Source: an uncultured Collinsella sp. (lineage in GTDB: Bacteria > Actinomycetota > Coriobacteriia > Coriobacteriales > Coriobacteriaceae). From it: DNA of 30,407 bases. The notes below the pieces were generated by a model, which saw only the letters and a list, made by a program, of their open reading frames with translations, ran no database searches and was not told where the DNA came from. The DNA lies in contig CABURR010000024.1 in the NCBI GenBank assembly GCA_902493985.1, positions 1-30,407 of the forward strand, given 5' to 3'. Shown in pieces: positions 7,040-16,113 of the stretch. Each line of letters starts with the position of its first letter. Within the stretch, counting starts at the first letter, position 1. The position numbers were made by a program, and so were the translations under genes.

Positions 7040-9238
7040 CTAGCCGACCGTATCGTCAGGCGTGGGCGAGGGGTCGGGAGTGGGCGTAGGCGTAGGCGTG
7101 CCGCCATCGCCGCCGGTCGAACCACCAGTGGAGCCGCCTGTTGAGCCACCGGTCGTACCGGTGCCGCCGCCGGCGTCGCCGCCCGTGGTCTCGGTGGTCG
7201 TGGTGGTTGTGGTAGTCGTCGTGGTGGTTTCGTCTTCGTCCTCGTTCTCGTCCTTGTCCTTGTCGTCGTTTTCCGTCTTCTTGGCGTTGTTGGTGCCGTA
7301 GAACTTCCAGACGCTGTTGTTCTTGTAGGTGGGCGCCGTTCCGGTCGCAAACTCCTCGCGCTCGGTACCGGTCAGAACGGTGTTCATAAATCGCTTAAAG
7401 ACAGGCAGGTTGGTGCTGTCGCCCAGCAGGTCCGTGCCGTATTTTTGGATGGGGATCTCGCCCGCGGAATAGCCGGTCCACAGGGCGCACGCCAGCTGCG
7501 GGGTATAGCCGCAGAACCACAGGTTGGTGGTGTTGTCGGTGGTGCCCGTCTTGCCGGCATAGGGCTGGTTGACGCTCAGGGCACCGGCAGCACCCGTACC
7601 GCCGCCCTGCATGACGCCGGACAGAACATCGGTGACCGCGGCGGCCTCGCCCTCGGTAAGCACCTGTGAGGGATTGTCGGTGTGCTGGTACAGCGCCGAA
7701 CCGGTACGAGAGTCAATCTCGGTGATGGCGATCGGCTGGCGATAGCAGCCGCCGTTGGCAAACGTCGCGTAGGCGGCGGCCATCTCGAGCGGCGAGATCG
7801 AGCCAGTGCCGAGGGTCATGACGGGAACGTCCTCGATGTTGTCCTTGGCGGGATCGATGCCGAGCTTTTTGACGAGCGAGATGATCTTGCTGTTGCCGAC
7901 GGCTTCCGCCACCTGGATGTAGCCGGTGTTGGAGGAGTATGCCGTTGCCTGCTTAAGCGTGATGTTGCCATAGCTATGGTTGGCGTAGTTTTGGACCTCG
8001 GTCGTAGTGCCCTTGGCCTTGAGCGGCGAGTTGCAGTTGAGGGTGACGTTGGGGTTCATGCCGTTTTGGATGGCAGTTGCCAGCGTAAAGGCCTTAAAGG
8101 TGGAGCCGACGGGACGCTTGGCCGTGGCATGGTTTACGTGGTTCTCGTCGGCGTTGTAGTCGTAGCCGCCCACCATGCACTTGATGTAGCCGGTCTTGGG
8201 GTCGACGACGACCATGCCCATGTCCAGGCCGTCGAGTGAGAGCGTGTCGAGCTGCTCGCGGACGGCATTCTCTGCCACCTGCTGCATCGTGGGGTCGATG
8301 GTGGTCTTGACGGTCAGACCGCCCTTAAAGAGCACGTCGGTCGAGAACTCCTGCTCCAGCAGCTGCTTGACATAGGCGACAAAGTAGGGCTGCGAGTATA
8401 CGTCGACGCCACTGCCCGAGATTTCGGTCACGTTGAGGGTGATGGGCTCGGCCTGTGCGGCATCGTGTTCCTCCTGCGTAATGTGGCCCAGGCGCAACAT
8501 GTTGTCGAGGACCTTGTTGCGGCGAGACAGTGCCAGATCGGGATTGACCGTGGGGTCGTACTGCGAAGGCGAGTTGGGAAGGCCGATCAACAGTGCGGCT
8601 TCGCTCAGGGTGAGGTCGGCGGCGCTCTTGGACAGGTAGGTCTCGGCTGCGGCCTCGATGCCGTAGGCGCCGTGGCCGTAATAGATGGTGTTGAGGTACA
8701 TCATGAGGATCTCGTCTTTGGAGTACATGTCCTCCATCTTTACGGCGATGTAGGCCTCGCGCACCTTACGCTCGATGGTCGAATCGAACTGCTCCTCCTG
8801 CAGGATGGTGTTGCGCACCAGCTGCTGGGTGATAGTCGAGGCGCCTTCGTGCCCGCCGCCGAGGGTTGCCACCGCAGCACGCGCGATACCCCACAGGTCG
8901 ATACCGCCGTGCTCGTAGAAGCGCTCGTCCTCGACGTCAACGGTGCCCTGCAGCACGTAGGGGGAGACCTCGTCCTTGGTGATGGACTTGCGGTTTTGCG
9001 TGTAGAAGCTTGCGATCTTGTTGCCGTTGCAGTCGACGATCTCGGTGGGCTCGCTCACCAGATACGCGTTGGCGTCGGTGTAGTCGGGCAGATCGGACAG
9101 CCAACGGTTGACGTTGCCGACCATGCCGATGCCAAACGCCACGCCCGCGATAAGCAAAAAGCCCAAAAACGAGAGCAGGATTATGGGCAGAGCATGCGTC
9201 TTTGAACGGCTGCGTCCCTGTCGTTGGCGAGGACCCAT
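7040..9238 (-). CDS. Class A penicillin-binding protein (transglycosylase/transpeptidase)
   Basis: This bifunctional enzyme polymerises and cross-links peptidoglycan outside the membrane. From the ATG at 9238 (GGAGG 8 bases upstream) it is 732 residues long. There is a short basic cytosolic N-terminus and a membrane anchor at about 17-40. A family 51 transglycosylase domain follows, with EDERFYEHGGID near 103 and GASTITQQL near 131. The transpeptidase domain has the STFK active-site Ser near 378, SSN near 432 and KTGTT near 560. The last about 85 residues are low-complexity: Lys/Asp/Glu, then a 12-Thr run, Gly/Thr/Ser repeats and a Pro/Thr tail. A start at 9361 lacks a binding site. Confidence 0.94.
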   Translation of the reverse strand: MGPRQRQGRSRSKTHALPIILLSFLGFLLIAGVAFGIGMVGNVNRWLSDLPDYTDANAYLVSEPTEIVDCNGNKIASFYTQNRKSITKDEVSPYVLQGTVDVEDERFYEHGGIDLWGIARAAVATLGGGHEGASTITQQLVRNTILQEEQFDSTIERKVREAYIAVKMEDMYSKDEILMMYLNTIYYGHGAYGIEAAAETYLSKSAADLTLSEAALLIGLPNSPSQYDPTVNPDLALSRRNKVLDNMLRLGHITQEEHDAAQAEPITLNVTEISGSGVDVYSQPYFVAYVKQLLEQEFSTDVLFKGGLTVKTTIDPTMQQVAENAVREQLDTLSLDGLDMGMVVVDPKTGYIKCMVGGYDYNADENHVNHATAKRPVGSTFKAFTLATAIQNGMNPNVTLNCNSPLKAKGTTTEVQNYANHSYGNITLKQATAYSSNTGYIQVAEAVGNSKIISLVKKLGIDPAKDNIEDVPVMTLGTGSISPLEMAAAYATFANGGCYRQPIAITEIDSRTGSALYQHTDNPSQVLTEGEAAAVTDVLSGVMQGGGTGAAGALSVNQPYAGKTGTTDNTTNLWFCGYTPQLACALWTGYSAGEIPIQKYGTDLLGDSTNLPVFKRFMNTVLTGTEREEFATGTAPTYKNNSVWKFYGTNNAKKTENDDKDKDENEDEDETTTTTTTTTTTTETTGGDAGGGTGTTGGSTGGSTGGSTGGDGGTPTPTPTPDPSPTPDDTVG

Positions 9239-9400
9239 ATATTGACCTCCAGGTATGTCGTGCCGGACGGTGAATGTGTCGTCGGGGCAGGATGGACATA
9301 AGTTATTACACGATAAACCAAACGGGGCGCGCGAGGCCTCGTGTATGCTGGAAGACGGCATTTTTCAGAGTGAATGCATACCTTGGTAAGGAGTTTGCCG

Positions 9401-11359
9401 ATGGCGATTCGGGCGATGGGGCCGAGCGGACAATACGAGACTGGATTGGATGCTGCCGGTGCGGCGCTGCCCGAGCTGCTGGCGCCGGCGGGCGGGCTCG
9501 ACCAGATGCTTGCGGCCATCGCCGCGGGCGCCGATGCCATCTATGCGGGGTTGGGCGGCTTTAACGCCCGCGTGAGCGCGCATGGCTTTACGGATGACGA
9601 GTTTGCGCGCGGCTGCGCCGTGGCGCATGCCCATGGCGTGCGCGTGTACGTGACGCTCAACGTGTTCGTGTTTGACGATGAGCTGTCCGATGCGGTGGCG
9701 CTGGGAGCTCATGCACTGGAGTTGGGCGCCGATGCTCTGATTGTCGCCGATGCCGGGTTGGCCTGCGCGCTGCGCGCGGCGATTCCCGGGGTCGAGATTC
9801 ACCTGTCCACGCAGGCGGGCGCTCATAGCGAGGGTGCCGTGCAGTTGGCTGCCAAGGAGTTGGGAGTTGAGCGCGTGACGACGGCACGCGAGCTGGCGGT
9901 CGACGAGATTGCGGCGCTATGTGCCACGGGCGTGCCCATCGAGGTATTCTGCCACGGTGCGATTTGCATCGGCTATTCGGGGGCGTGCGAGTTCTCGGCC
10001 CTGCGGCGTGGGCGCTCGGCGATGCGCGGCGACTGCACGCAGCCGTGCCGTCTGGCGTACGACCTGGTGGACGAGGCGGGGCAGAGCGTTGTCGCCGTCG
10101 AGGGAGATCGCCTGCTGTGTCCGCGCGACTATCTGGGTATTGCGCATCTGCCCGAGCTTGTAGATGTCGGCGTGGCGTCGCTCAAGATCGAGGGGCGCAT
10201 GAAGAACCCCGACTATGTATTCAACGTGGTGCGGGTGTGGCGCCGGGCACTCGATATGCTGTGCGACGGCGCGTGGGACCCCGGTGCCGTGGAAGGGCTT
10301 GAGCGCGAGCTGGGAAGGTCGTTTAACCGTGGGTTTACCGATGCGTACCTGCGAGGGCGTTCGGGTGCCGAGCTGATGAGCTTTGAGCGCGCAATTAACC
10401 AGGGCGTGCGCGTGGGGCGCTTGGTCGCTGTGGGCCACGAAGAGGTGACCGTTGAGTTCGACGCCGCCGTGGCGGCGGGTGACACGCTCGAGATTCGGTT
10501 CTATCCGGGTGTCGACGCGCGTCCCGATGTGCCCAAGCGCTGGCCGCAGGTGCCCTGCCCGGTGGATGCCGCAGCGGGGGAGCGCGTCGTCGTGCATTGC
10601 AAGCGTAAGGTTGACACGGGCTGCGAGGTGTACCTGATTCGCAGCGCCGGCGTGTTGGATCAGACGGCGGCGGTGTTGGAGCGCATGCGGGCCGAGGCGG
10701 ATGCGATTGCGCCCGTTGCGCGTGCCGTTGAGGTGCTGCCCTTTGAGGGCGTTACGGTGGATGGCGGTGCGTCGACGGAGTTGGTGGAGTGCGCGGTTCC
10801 CGCTCGCATGGTTTTTGCTTGGCAGCTGATGGATGCCGACCCGCGCGGAGAACTCGATTTGTCCGACGCTGTTGTGGTGCTTGACGAGGTGTGCCGCACG
10901 GGTGACGCTGACTGGACCCGCTCACTGATGCAGCGTGCCGGGCGCGTTGTCTGCCGCAACCTGGGACAGGTGGTGATCGCTCGCGAGCTGGGCGTGACGT
11001 TTGACGTGGCGGCGCCGGTGTTCTGCGCGAATCGGGCCACGCTTACCTGGCTGCGCGGACTCGGTGCGGGGCGGGTGTACTTGCCGGCCGAGTTGCTCGG
11101 CAATGATGCGGAGCGTATTGCCGAACTGGCTGCTGAACCCGGCGTCTGGGGTCCGGTCGACGCCGACCGTCCCGAGCTTATGGTGTGCGAGCACTGCCTG
11201 CTGACCGCCGAGGGCGTCTGCGCTACCGATGCGACGGGACAGGTCCGTTGCCGCGACTGCTTGCGCCGTCGGCAGGTACGCTATCTGGTCGAGCGTGACG
11301 GTACACGTTTGCCAGTTGCCATTGACGCATGCGGCAGGACGAGGATTTTCCTGTCGTAG
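9401..11359 (+). CDS. U32 family peptidase-like protein (TrhP/RlhA-type RNA hydroxylation family)
   Basis: U32 proteins were first called collagenases, but studied bacterial members (TrhP/YegQ, RlhA) act in prephenate-dependent hydroxylation of tRNA or 23S rRNA. The 652-residue protein begins LPELLAPAGGLDQMLAAIAAGADAIYAGL and has the U32 signature around residue 180-200 (EVFCHGAICIGYSGAC). It continues with CTQPCRLAYD, and the C-terminal domain ends in a four-Cys cluster (CEHC near 595, CRDC near 616) that could bind metal. The ATG at 9401 is preceded by AAGGAG. Which RNA it modifies cannot be read from the sequence. It is divergent from the penicillin-binding protein gene. Confidence 0.88.
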   Translation: MAIRAMGPSGQYETGLDAAGAALPELLAPAGGLDQMLAAIAAGADAIYAGLGGFNARVSAHGFTDDEFARGCAVAHAHGVRVYVTLNVFVFDDELSDAVALGAHALELGADALIVADAGLACALRAAIPGVEIHLSTQAGAHSEGAVQLAAKELGVERVTTARELAVDEIAALCATGVPIEVFCHGAICIGYSGACEFSALRRGRSAMRGDCTQPCRLAYDLVDEAGQSVVAVEGDRLLCPRDYLGIAHLPELVDVGVASLKIEGRMKNPDYVFNVVRVWRRALDMLCDGAWDPGAVEGLERELGRSFNRGFTDAYLRGRSGAELMSFERAINQGVRVGRLVAVGHEEVTVEFDAAVAAGDTLEIRFYPGVDARPDVPKRWPQVPCPVDAAAGERVVVHCKRKVDTGCEVYLIRSAGVLDQTAAVLERMRAEADAIAPVARAVEVLPFEGVTVDGGASTELVECAVPARMVFAWQLMDADPRGELDLSDAVVVLDEVCRTGDADWTRSLMQRAGRVVCRNLGQVVIARELGVTFDVAAPVFCANRATLTWLRGLGAGRVYLPAELLGNDAERIAELAAEPGVWGPVDADRPELMVCEHCLLTAEGVCATDATGQVRCRDCLRRRQVRYLVERDGTRLPVAIDACGRTRIFLS

Positions 11360-11455
11360 GTGCCGCGTCGCGTCAGTTTGTTATCATATGAGAGTTTATG
11401 GACTTCCAGCACCGCCGTATCCGGTGAGGGTGCTATAGCAAAAGGAGGATACCCA

Positions 11456-12667
11456 ATGCTGTCTGTCGACGAGCAAATGCGTATCATCACCTCGGGCGCA
11501 GCGCAAATCGTCCCCGAGGCCGACCTTCGCAAGAAGCTTGAGAAGGGCGAGCCCCTCAACATCAAGCTCGGCGTCGATCCCACCAGCCCCGACCTGCACC
11601 TGGGCCATGCCGTGCCCCTGCGCAAGATGCGTCAGTTCCAGGACCTGGGCCACAAGGTCACCCTCATCATCGGTAACGGCACCGCACTGATCGGCGATCC
11701 TTCGGGCAAGAACTCCACCCGCCCGCAGCTTTCGCAGGAGCAGATCGAGGCCAACGCCGAGACCTACGTGAGCCAGGCCATGAAGATCCTGGATCCCGAG
11801 AAGACCACCATCGTGCACAACGGCGACTGGATCCTGTCGATGGATCTGGCCGGCCTGCTGCAGGTGTGCTCCAAGTTCACCGTCGCCCGCATTCTCGAGC
11901 GCGATGACTTTACCAAGCGCTACCAGTCCCAGACGCCGATCGCCCTGCATGAGTTCCTGTACCCCGTGATGCAGGCCTTCGACTCCGTTCAGATCAAGGC
12001 CGACGTGGAGATGGGCGGCACCGACCAGCTCTTCAACCTGCTCGCTGGTCGCGAGCTCATGGAGAAGATGGGCATGGAGCCGCAGATCGCGCTTACCATG
12101 CCGCTGCTCGAGGGCACCGATGGCGTGCGCAAGATGTCCAAGTCCTACGGCAACTACATCGGCCTGACCGATGCTCCCAAGGATATGTTCGGCAAGACCA
12201 TGTCCATCCCCGACGAGATGATCGGCAAGTACTATCGTCTTGCCAGCTCGCTCACCCCGGCCGAGGTCGACAAGATCGACGCCGCCCTGGCCGACGGTTC
12301 CGCCGACCCCTATGAGCTCAAGCGCGCGCTGGGCCGCGACCTGTGCGACACCTATCACGGCGCCGGTGCCGGTGACGAGGCTCAGGCCGAGTTCGACCGC
12401 GTGTTCAAGGAGGGCCAGCTTGCCGACTTCCCCGAGAAGCACGTTGATCTGACTGTTAACGACGAGGGCCAGATCTACCTCGCAGGCCTGCTTAAGGACC
12501 TGGGCCTTTCGGCGAGCGCCGGCCAGGCCCGTCGCGATATCGACGGCGGCGGCGTCAAGATCAACGGCAAGGCCGTGGCTCCCAAGAGCTACAACATCGA
12601 TCCGAGCACCCTCAAGCTGGGCGACACCCTCTCCGTAGGCAAGCGCAAGGGCTTCAAGTTGGTCTAA
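11456..12667 (+). CDS. tyrS: Tyrosyl-tRNA synthetase
   Basis: This class I synthetase charges tRNA-Tyr. The 403-residue protein has the HIGH-type motif HLGHAV near 47-52 (KLGVDPTSPDLHLGH), the KMSKS motif near 224-228, and a C-terminal S4 domain (about 340-403: AGQARRDIDGGGVKINGKAV). The ATG at 11456 follows AAAGGAGG. The frame is open upstream, but there is no comparable binding site. The 96-nt gap after the U32 gene leaves little room for a T-box, and none was recognised. Confidence 0.96.
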   Translation: MLSVDEQMRIITSGAAQIVPEADLRKKLEKGEPLNIKLGVDPTSPDLHLGHAVPLRKMRQFQDLGHKVTLIIGNGTALIGDPSGKNSTRPQLSQEQIEANAETYVSQAMKILDPEKTTIVHNGDWILSMDLAGLLQVCSKFTVARILERDDFTKRYQSQTPIALHEFLYPVMQAFDSVQIKADVEMGGTDQLFNLLAGRELMEKMGMEPQIALTMPLLEGTDGVRKMSKSYGNYIGLTDAPKDMFGKTMSIPDEMIGKYYRLASSLTPAEVDKIDAALADGSADPYELKRALGRDLCDTYHGAGAGDEAQAEFDRVFKEGQLADFPEKHVDLTVNDEGQIYLAGLLKDLGLSASAGQARRDIDGGGVKINGKAVAPKSYNIDPSTLKLGDTLSVGKRKGFKLV

Positions 12668-12695
12668 CAAGTAGGTCAACCTAACATGTGCAATA

Positions 12696-12731
12696 GGGCT
12701 GCAGCCGGAACGATTCCGGCTGCGGCCCTTT
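12696..12731 (+). terminator. Intrinsic terminator of tyrS
   Basis: GGGCTGCAGCCGGAA (12696-12710) pairs with the sequence at 12714-12728, with one mismatch, around a CGA loop. It is followed by only TTT. Confidence 0.75.
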
Positions 12732-12733
12732 GA

Positions 12734-12803
12734 GTTGCGGTGAAATAGTTCCTAAAAATGCCATACGGCGCCCAGGCAGGAACTATTCCACCGCAACTTT
12801 TTT
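12734..12803 (+). repeat. Long inverted repeat ending in T6 (second terminator or palindromic repeat)
   Basis: The 20-base arms 12734-12753 and 12778-12797 (GTTGCGGTGA... / ...CACCGCAAC) pair with a single mismatch around a 24-base loop, and T6 follows at 12798-12803. It directly follows the tyrS terminator, so a second terminator would be redundant. The arms resemble the free-standing intergenic palindromes elsewhere in this window. Confidence 0.75.
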
Positions 12804-12947
12804 CTCCGTCCCCAAGGGATCATTTGGCGGTGCCGTTAAGCAGATGGGGTGTTAGCGGGACCTTCGTTTGGGCATACAATTGCTATTGGCTTGCTGCGGT
12901 GAAGGCTCGTCCGCTCCGCAGTTATTTCTACAGTTAAAGGAGTATGT

Positions 12948-14768
12948 ATGTCCGTTGAGGTCATGAGGTCTGTGATTGATGCAGCCGAGGGCCGCGTGCC
13001 CGTCGATACGCTGTTTACCAATGCGCAGATTGTCGACGTATATGGCCAGCGCGTGGCGCCCGGTAGCGTTGCCGTCAAGGACGGTGTGATCGTCGGCGTG
13101 CTCTACGACGGTCGCGACGATGCCGCCGGCACCTACGAGGCGACCGAGGTCATTGACTGCCAGGGTCGCTATATCGCCCCCGGCTTTATCGACGGACATC
13201 TGCATATCGAGTCCTCGAACATCCGTCCCGCCGAGTATGCGCGCATGGCGGCGACGCGCGGCACCACCACTGCCATTGCCGACAGCCACGAGATCGCCAA
13301 CGTTTCCGGTTTGGACGGCCTGCGCTTTATGATCGAGGACGGCCGCCGCGCGCCCATTTCCATCAAGTACATGATGCCCTCGTGCGTGCCCGCGCTGCCC
13401 GATGAGCAGGCCGGCGCTGTGATTACCGCCGCCGATATGCAGGCGTTTTTTGCTGAGCATCCGGGCGATGTCTTTGGTCTGGGCGAAATGATGAACCTGC
13501 CGGGCGTCTTTATGGCCGATCCCGAGACCTGCGCTCGCATCGATGCTGCCAACCAAACGCCGTCCAAGCAGGTCGACGGCCATGCGCCACTTGTTGCCGG
13601 CAAGGACCTCAACGCCTATGCCGCGGCGGGCATTATCGCCGACCACGAGTCGACGATTCCCGAGGAGGCACTCGACAAACTGTCCCGCGGCATGTATGTG
13701 ATGTTGCGCGAGGGTACGTGTAGCCACGACCTGGCCAACCTGTCGCCGATGCTGCTGGAAAACCCCGCCCGTGCCCGCCGCTGCTGCTTCGCGACCGATG
13801 ACCGCGCTCCCTCCGATGCGCTTTCGACCGGCATGATCGACAATGCCTGCCGCGTGGCTATCGAGGCCGGTATTGACCCCGTGGTCGCCATCTCTATGGC
13901 GTCCCTGTCTACGGCTGAGGCGTTTGGCCTGGACCACGGTTGCCGCGACCCGCACGAGCTGCGTGGCGCCATCGTCCCGGGCAAGCGTGCCGACCTGCTG
14001 GTACTCAACGACCTGACGTTTGCCATGGCTCCGCATCGCGTGTATGCCGCCGGTGCTTTGGTGGCGCAGGACGGCACCTTTGTGGGCGAGATTGCACCCG
14101 AGATGGCCGAGGTTGCGGCCCTTGCCGATGAGCTGCGCGCCTCCGTTAAGCTGCCGAAGCTTTCGCTCGACGTGTTCGACTATGCCTTTAAGCCGGGCGA
14201 GGCTGTGATTGACGTGGTGCCGGGTAAGGCCATCACGGGCATGGCTCGCCCCGAGAGCGCCGAGGGCCTGCGCCGCATTATGCTGATCGAGCGCCATGGC
14301 CGCGGCGTGTCGCTGCAGGCCGAGGGCGTCGACGGCGACGGTCCCGCTGGCCTGGGTCTTGTCGGCAAGCATATCGGTCGCGGCTGGGTGCGCGGCTTTA
14401 CCATCACGGGTGGTGCCATCGCCTCGACGATCGGACACGACTCGCACAACGTGTGCGTGGTGGGCGACAACGCCGCCGATATGATGGCTGCTGTCGAGGC
14501 CGTGGGCCAGGGCGGTCACGTGCTGGTGCGCAACGGCGAGGTCGTGGCGCGCATTCCGCTGGCGCTCGGTGGCCTGATGAGCGAAGGCACGGCCGAGGAC
14601 GTTGCCGCGCAGCACGACGACTTTATGGTTAAGGCACGCGCCATGGGTATTGAGCCGCCGCTCGACCCCATCATGGGCATCATCTTCCTGCCCCTACCGG
14701 TCATCCCGACGCTCCGCATTCGCCCCGAGGGCATGTTCGACGTCACCACATTCACCTACGCCGACTAG
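12948..14768 (+). CDS. ade: Adenine deaminase
   Basis: The enzyme converts adenine to hypoxanthine and ammonia for purine salvage. The 606-residue length is normal for the bacterial Ade family. The amidohydrolase barrel has the metal site GFIDGHLHIESS near 79-90, GTTTAIADSHEIANVSG, GHAPLV, a DHES segment, and CFATDDRAPSDAL near 280 with metal-binding Asp. The C-terminal domain is typical (HDSHNVCVVG and GGHVLVRNG). The ATG at 12948 follows AAAGGAG. No purine riboswitch was seen upstream. The stop codon touches a repeat (14763-14817). Confidence 0.96.
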   Translation: MSVEVMRSVIDAAEGRVPVDTLFTNAQIVDVYGQRVAPGSVAVKDGVIVGVLYDGRDDAAGTYEATEVIDCQGRYIAPGFIDGHLHIESSNIRPAEYARMAATRGTTTAIADSHEIANVSGLDGLRFMIEDGRRAPISIKYMMPSCVPALPDEQAGAVITAADMQAFFAEHPGDVFGLGEMMNLPGVFMADPETCARIDAANQTPSKQVDGHAPLVAGKDLNAYAAAGIIADHESTIPEEALDKLSRGMYVMLREGTCSHDLANLSPMLLENPARARRCCFATDDRAPSDALSTGMIDNACRVAIEAGIDPVVAISMASLSTAEAFGLDHGCRDPHELRGAIVPGKRADLLVLNDLTFAMAPHRVYAAGALVAQDGTFVGEIAPEMAEVAALADELRASVKLPKLSLDVFDYAFKPGEAVIDVVPGKAITGMARPESAEGLRRIMLIERHGRGVSLQAEGVDGDGPAGLGLVGKHIGRGWVRGFTITGGAIASTIGHDSHNVCVVGDNAADMMAAVEAVGQGGHVLVRNGEVVARIPLALGGLMSEGTAEDVAAQHDDFMVKARAMGIEPPLDPIMGIIFLPLPVIPTLRIRPEGMFDVTTFTYAD

Positions 14769-14817
14769 TCATTGGGGACGTTCTTAAACGACTAGTCGTT
14801 GGGGGCACTCTTTGGCT
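14763..14817 (+). repeat. Left copy of GACTAGTC/GGGGACGTTCTT repeat
   Basis: This 55-bp unit reads GACTAGTC, then ATTGGGGACGTTCTTAAAC, then GACTAGTC and GGCACTCTTTGGCT. It matches 25341-25395 in the same orientation with few differences. It contains the perfect palindrome AACGACTAGTCGTT. A third copy lies inverted near 26365-26430. It overlaps the ade stop codon. Confidence 0.9.
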
Positions 14818-14894
14818 TGCCGGCACAAGCCGTCTGGTGCATGTGGGACGTCTGCCAAGTCCTTGTAACGTTTATGCCTGCGGGGCCTAATTTG

Positions 14895-14956
14895 AGCTCC
14901 CTTTGGGTGCGGTGGTTTCGGATAGACATCCGATCCCATCAAGCTCAAAGGGGGCT
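14895..14956 (+). promoter_or_regulatory. Structured leader (copy 1) before the truncated HAD gene
   Basis: An outer helix AGCTCCCTTTG/CAAAGGGGGCT (11 bp), a middle helix GGTGG/CCATC and an apical helix TCGGAT/ATCCGA with loop AGAC stack into one long hairpin. It ends 5 bases before the ATG at 14962. The 3' strand contains the purine-rich ribosome binding site, and a T4 run follows. Copy 2 at 25488-25549 keeps the same three helices with compensating changes. Confidence 0.6.
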
Positions 14957-14961
14957 TTTCT

Positions 14962-15020
14962 ATGTTTAAGCTGATTGCATCGGATGTGGATGGCACGCTG
15001 CTTGACCGGCAATCGGGGGG
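14962..15020 (+). pseudogene. Truncated HAD (Cof-type) phosphatase, first about 20 codons
   Basis: The frame starts MFKLIASDVDGTLLDRQS, which is HAD motif I (DxDGTLLD), nearly the same as the intact gene at 25555. After about residue 18 the similarity ends, and the frame runs antisense through the restriction gene mcrC. The gene was therefore cut by whatever created the island's left border. The open frame that continues to 16263 is not a real protein. Confidence 0.75.
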
Positions 15021-15040
15021 CGTTTCTTTTGGGCCGGCAG

Positions 15041-15072
15041 TTGGGGACGGTCCTCGCGGCTTTTCATACTGC
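15041..15072 (+). repeat. GGGGAC-GTCC repeat at the left island junction
   Basis: The stretch GGCAGTTGGGGACGGTCC plus GCGGCTTTTC and TACTGC resembles the sequence right after the intact HAD gene (26351-26391: GGCACCTGGGGACAGTCC, GCGGCTATTC, GACTGC). It overlaps the mcrC stop codon and marks the border between the HAD remnant and the island. Confidence 0.55.
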
Positions 15073-16113
15073 AACCACCTTCTTGGCGAAGTGCTGCTCG
15101 GCTTTCGCGTCGAGCTGGGTCGCGATCTGTTCGAAGGGCAGGTTCAGGTCGAGCGTGCGCACGCTGATCTGGTTGCCGCTCATCTGGTAGGTGCCGTCGG
15201 GCTGGGTGTCCTCGTCGGTCTTGGCATAGAGCAGCATGCCGCTCACCTCGTGCGGCCCGCCCGCAAGCTCGGCCTCCTTGTTCTTCACGTAGGTGAAGAT
15301 CTGGTACAGGTTGTTCGAGTGGATGGTGCGAGTATCCCAGTTCTCCTGCAACGTATGCGTGTAGTACTTCGCGTCGATGATGAGCACGTCGCCGCCCCGC
15401 GAGAGCGTGATGTCGCTCTTCATGGCGGGCAGCATGTTGGAGAATCCATCGTCCAGCGCCCAGTTGATGTAGGATGCCTCGGCACGCAGCCTGGGGTGCT
15501 CCCTGCGGTAGTACTCGAGGATGAACTTCTCGTACAGGCGGCTCATGCGCTGCTCGTCGAAGAAGTCCATAAGGCGCGAACTGCCGTCGGCCTGCGTCTG
15601 CAGCAGGCCCTTGACTACCAGCCAGCACACGCTCATGAGCATGCGGTAGGTCTGGTTGTTGCGGTCGTATCGCATGTTCCAGTCCACCAGGTGCAGGTCG
15701 ATCGGCTCCACGTCGGCGAAGTAGACCATGAGTTTCTTGAGGGCCTTCTTGCGCGTCTTGGAGATGTCGCCGCGCAGCAGCAGCTCGACCGTCGCCTTGA
15801 TGACGCGGTTCATCGTCGAGTCCACGGAGAACTCGTCGTAGGAGCACACCATCTGGCTTTTCAGGAACGCCTGGGTCTTCACCGACTCGGTGACCTCAAT
15901 CTTGCCCCGCAGCGAGCTGAGCGCTTCGGTGCGCCCCACGTACTCGCGCCCCAGGCCGCGCTTCACCTGGCTGGCGATGCCGCGCTCGAGGATAGCGGCG
16001 CAGAGCTCCGCCGCGTTGTCGAAGCCCTCGGTCGCCACGTCGCGGTAGCCGCGCTCGTTGAGCACCTGGAAGGCATAGGCGAGCATGTGGTAGATGTTCT
16101 GGATGTGTATCAA
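15064..16113 (-). CDS. mcrC: McrC-type restriction endonuclease subunit
   Basis: McrC is the nuclease partner of the McrB GTPase in modification-dependent (type IV) restriction. The 349-residue protein has the early motif YHMLAYAF, a central region RGKIEVTES (DUF2357-like area), and a PD-(D/E)xK core near residues 230-255. There, MKSDITL supplies the Asp and VLIIDAKYY the Asp-x-Lys. The start is TTG at 16113, in a 4-base TTGA overlap with the mcrB stop, so translation is coupled. The C-terminus ends inside the junction repeat, but all catalytic residues are present. The family call is firm. The methylated or otherwise modified target is unknown. Confidence 0.88.
   Translation of the reverse strand: MIHIQNIYHMLAYAFQVLNERGYRDVATEGFDNAAELCAAILERGIASQVKRGLGREYVGRTEALSSLRGKIEVTESVKTQAFLKSQMVCSYDEFSVDSTMNRVIKATVELLLRGDISKTRKKALKKLMVYFADVEPIDLHLVDWNMRYDRNNQTYRMLMSVCWLVVKGLLQTQADGSSRLMDFFDEQRMSRLYEKFILEYYRREHPRLRAEASYINWALDDGFSNMLPAMKSDITLSRGGDVLIIDAKYYTHTLQENWDTRTIHSNNLYQIFTYVKNKEAELAGGPHEVSGMLLYAKTDEDTQPDGTYQMSGNQISVRTLDLNLPFEQIATQLDAKAEQHFAKKVVAV

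Noticed and set aside
7062..7301. Plus-strand Val/Pro/Ser-rich open frame
   Set aside because: It is the reverse of the Thr/Gly-rich tail of the penicillin-binding protein.
11360..11455. T-box leader before tyrS
   Set aside because: The gap is only 96 nt and no T-box sequence or antiterminator is seen.
11396..12679. Minus-strand open frame of 427 codons
   Set aside because: It is the shadow of tyrS.
12850..12947. Purine riboswitch before ade
   Set aside because: No three-way-junction consensus could be found in the short leader.
12852..14615. Minus-strand open frame of 587 codons
   Set aside because: It is antisense to adenine deaminase and has no recognisable motif.
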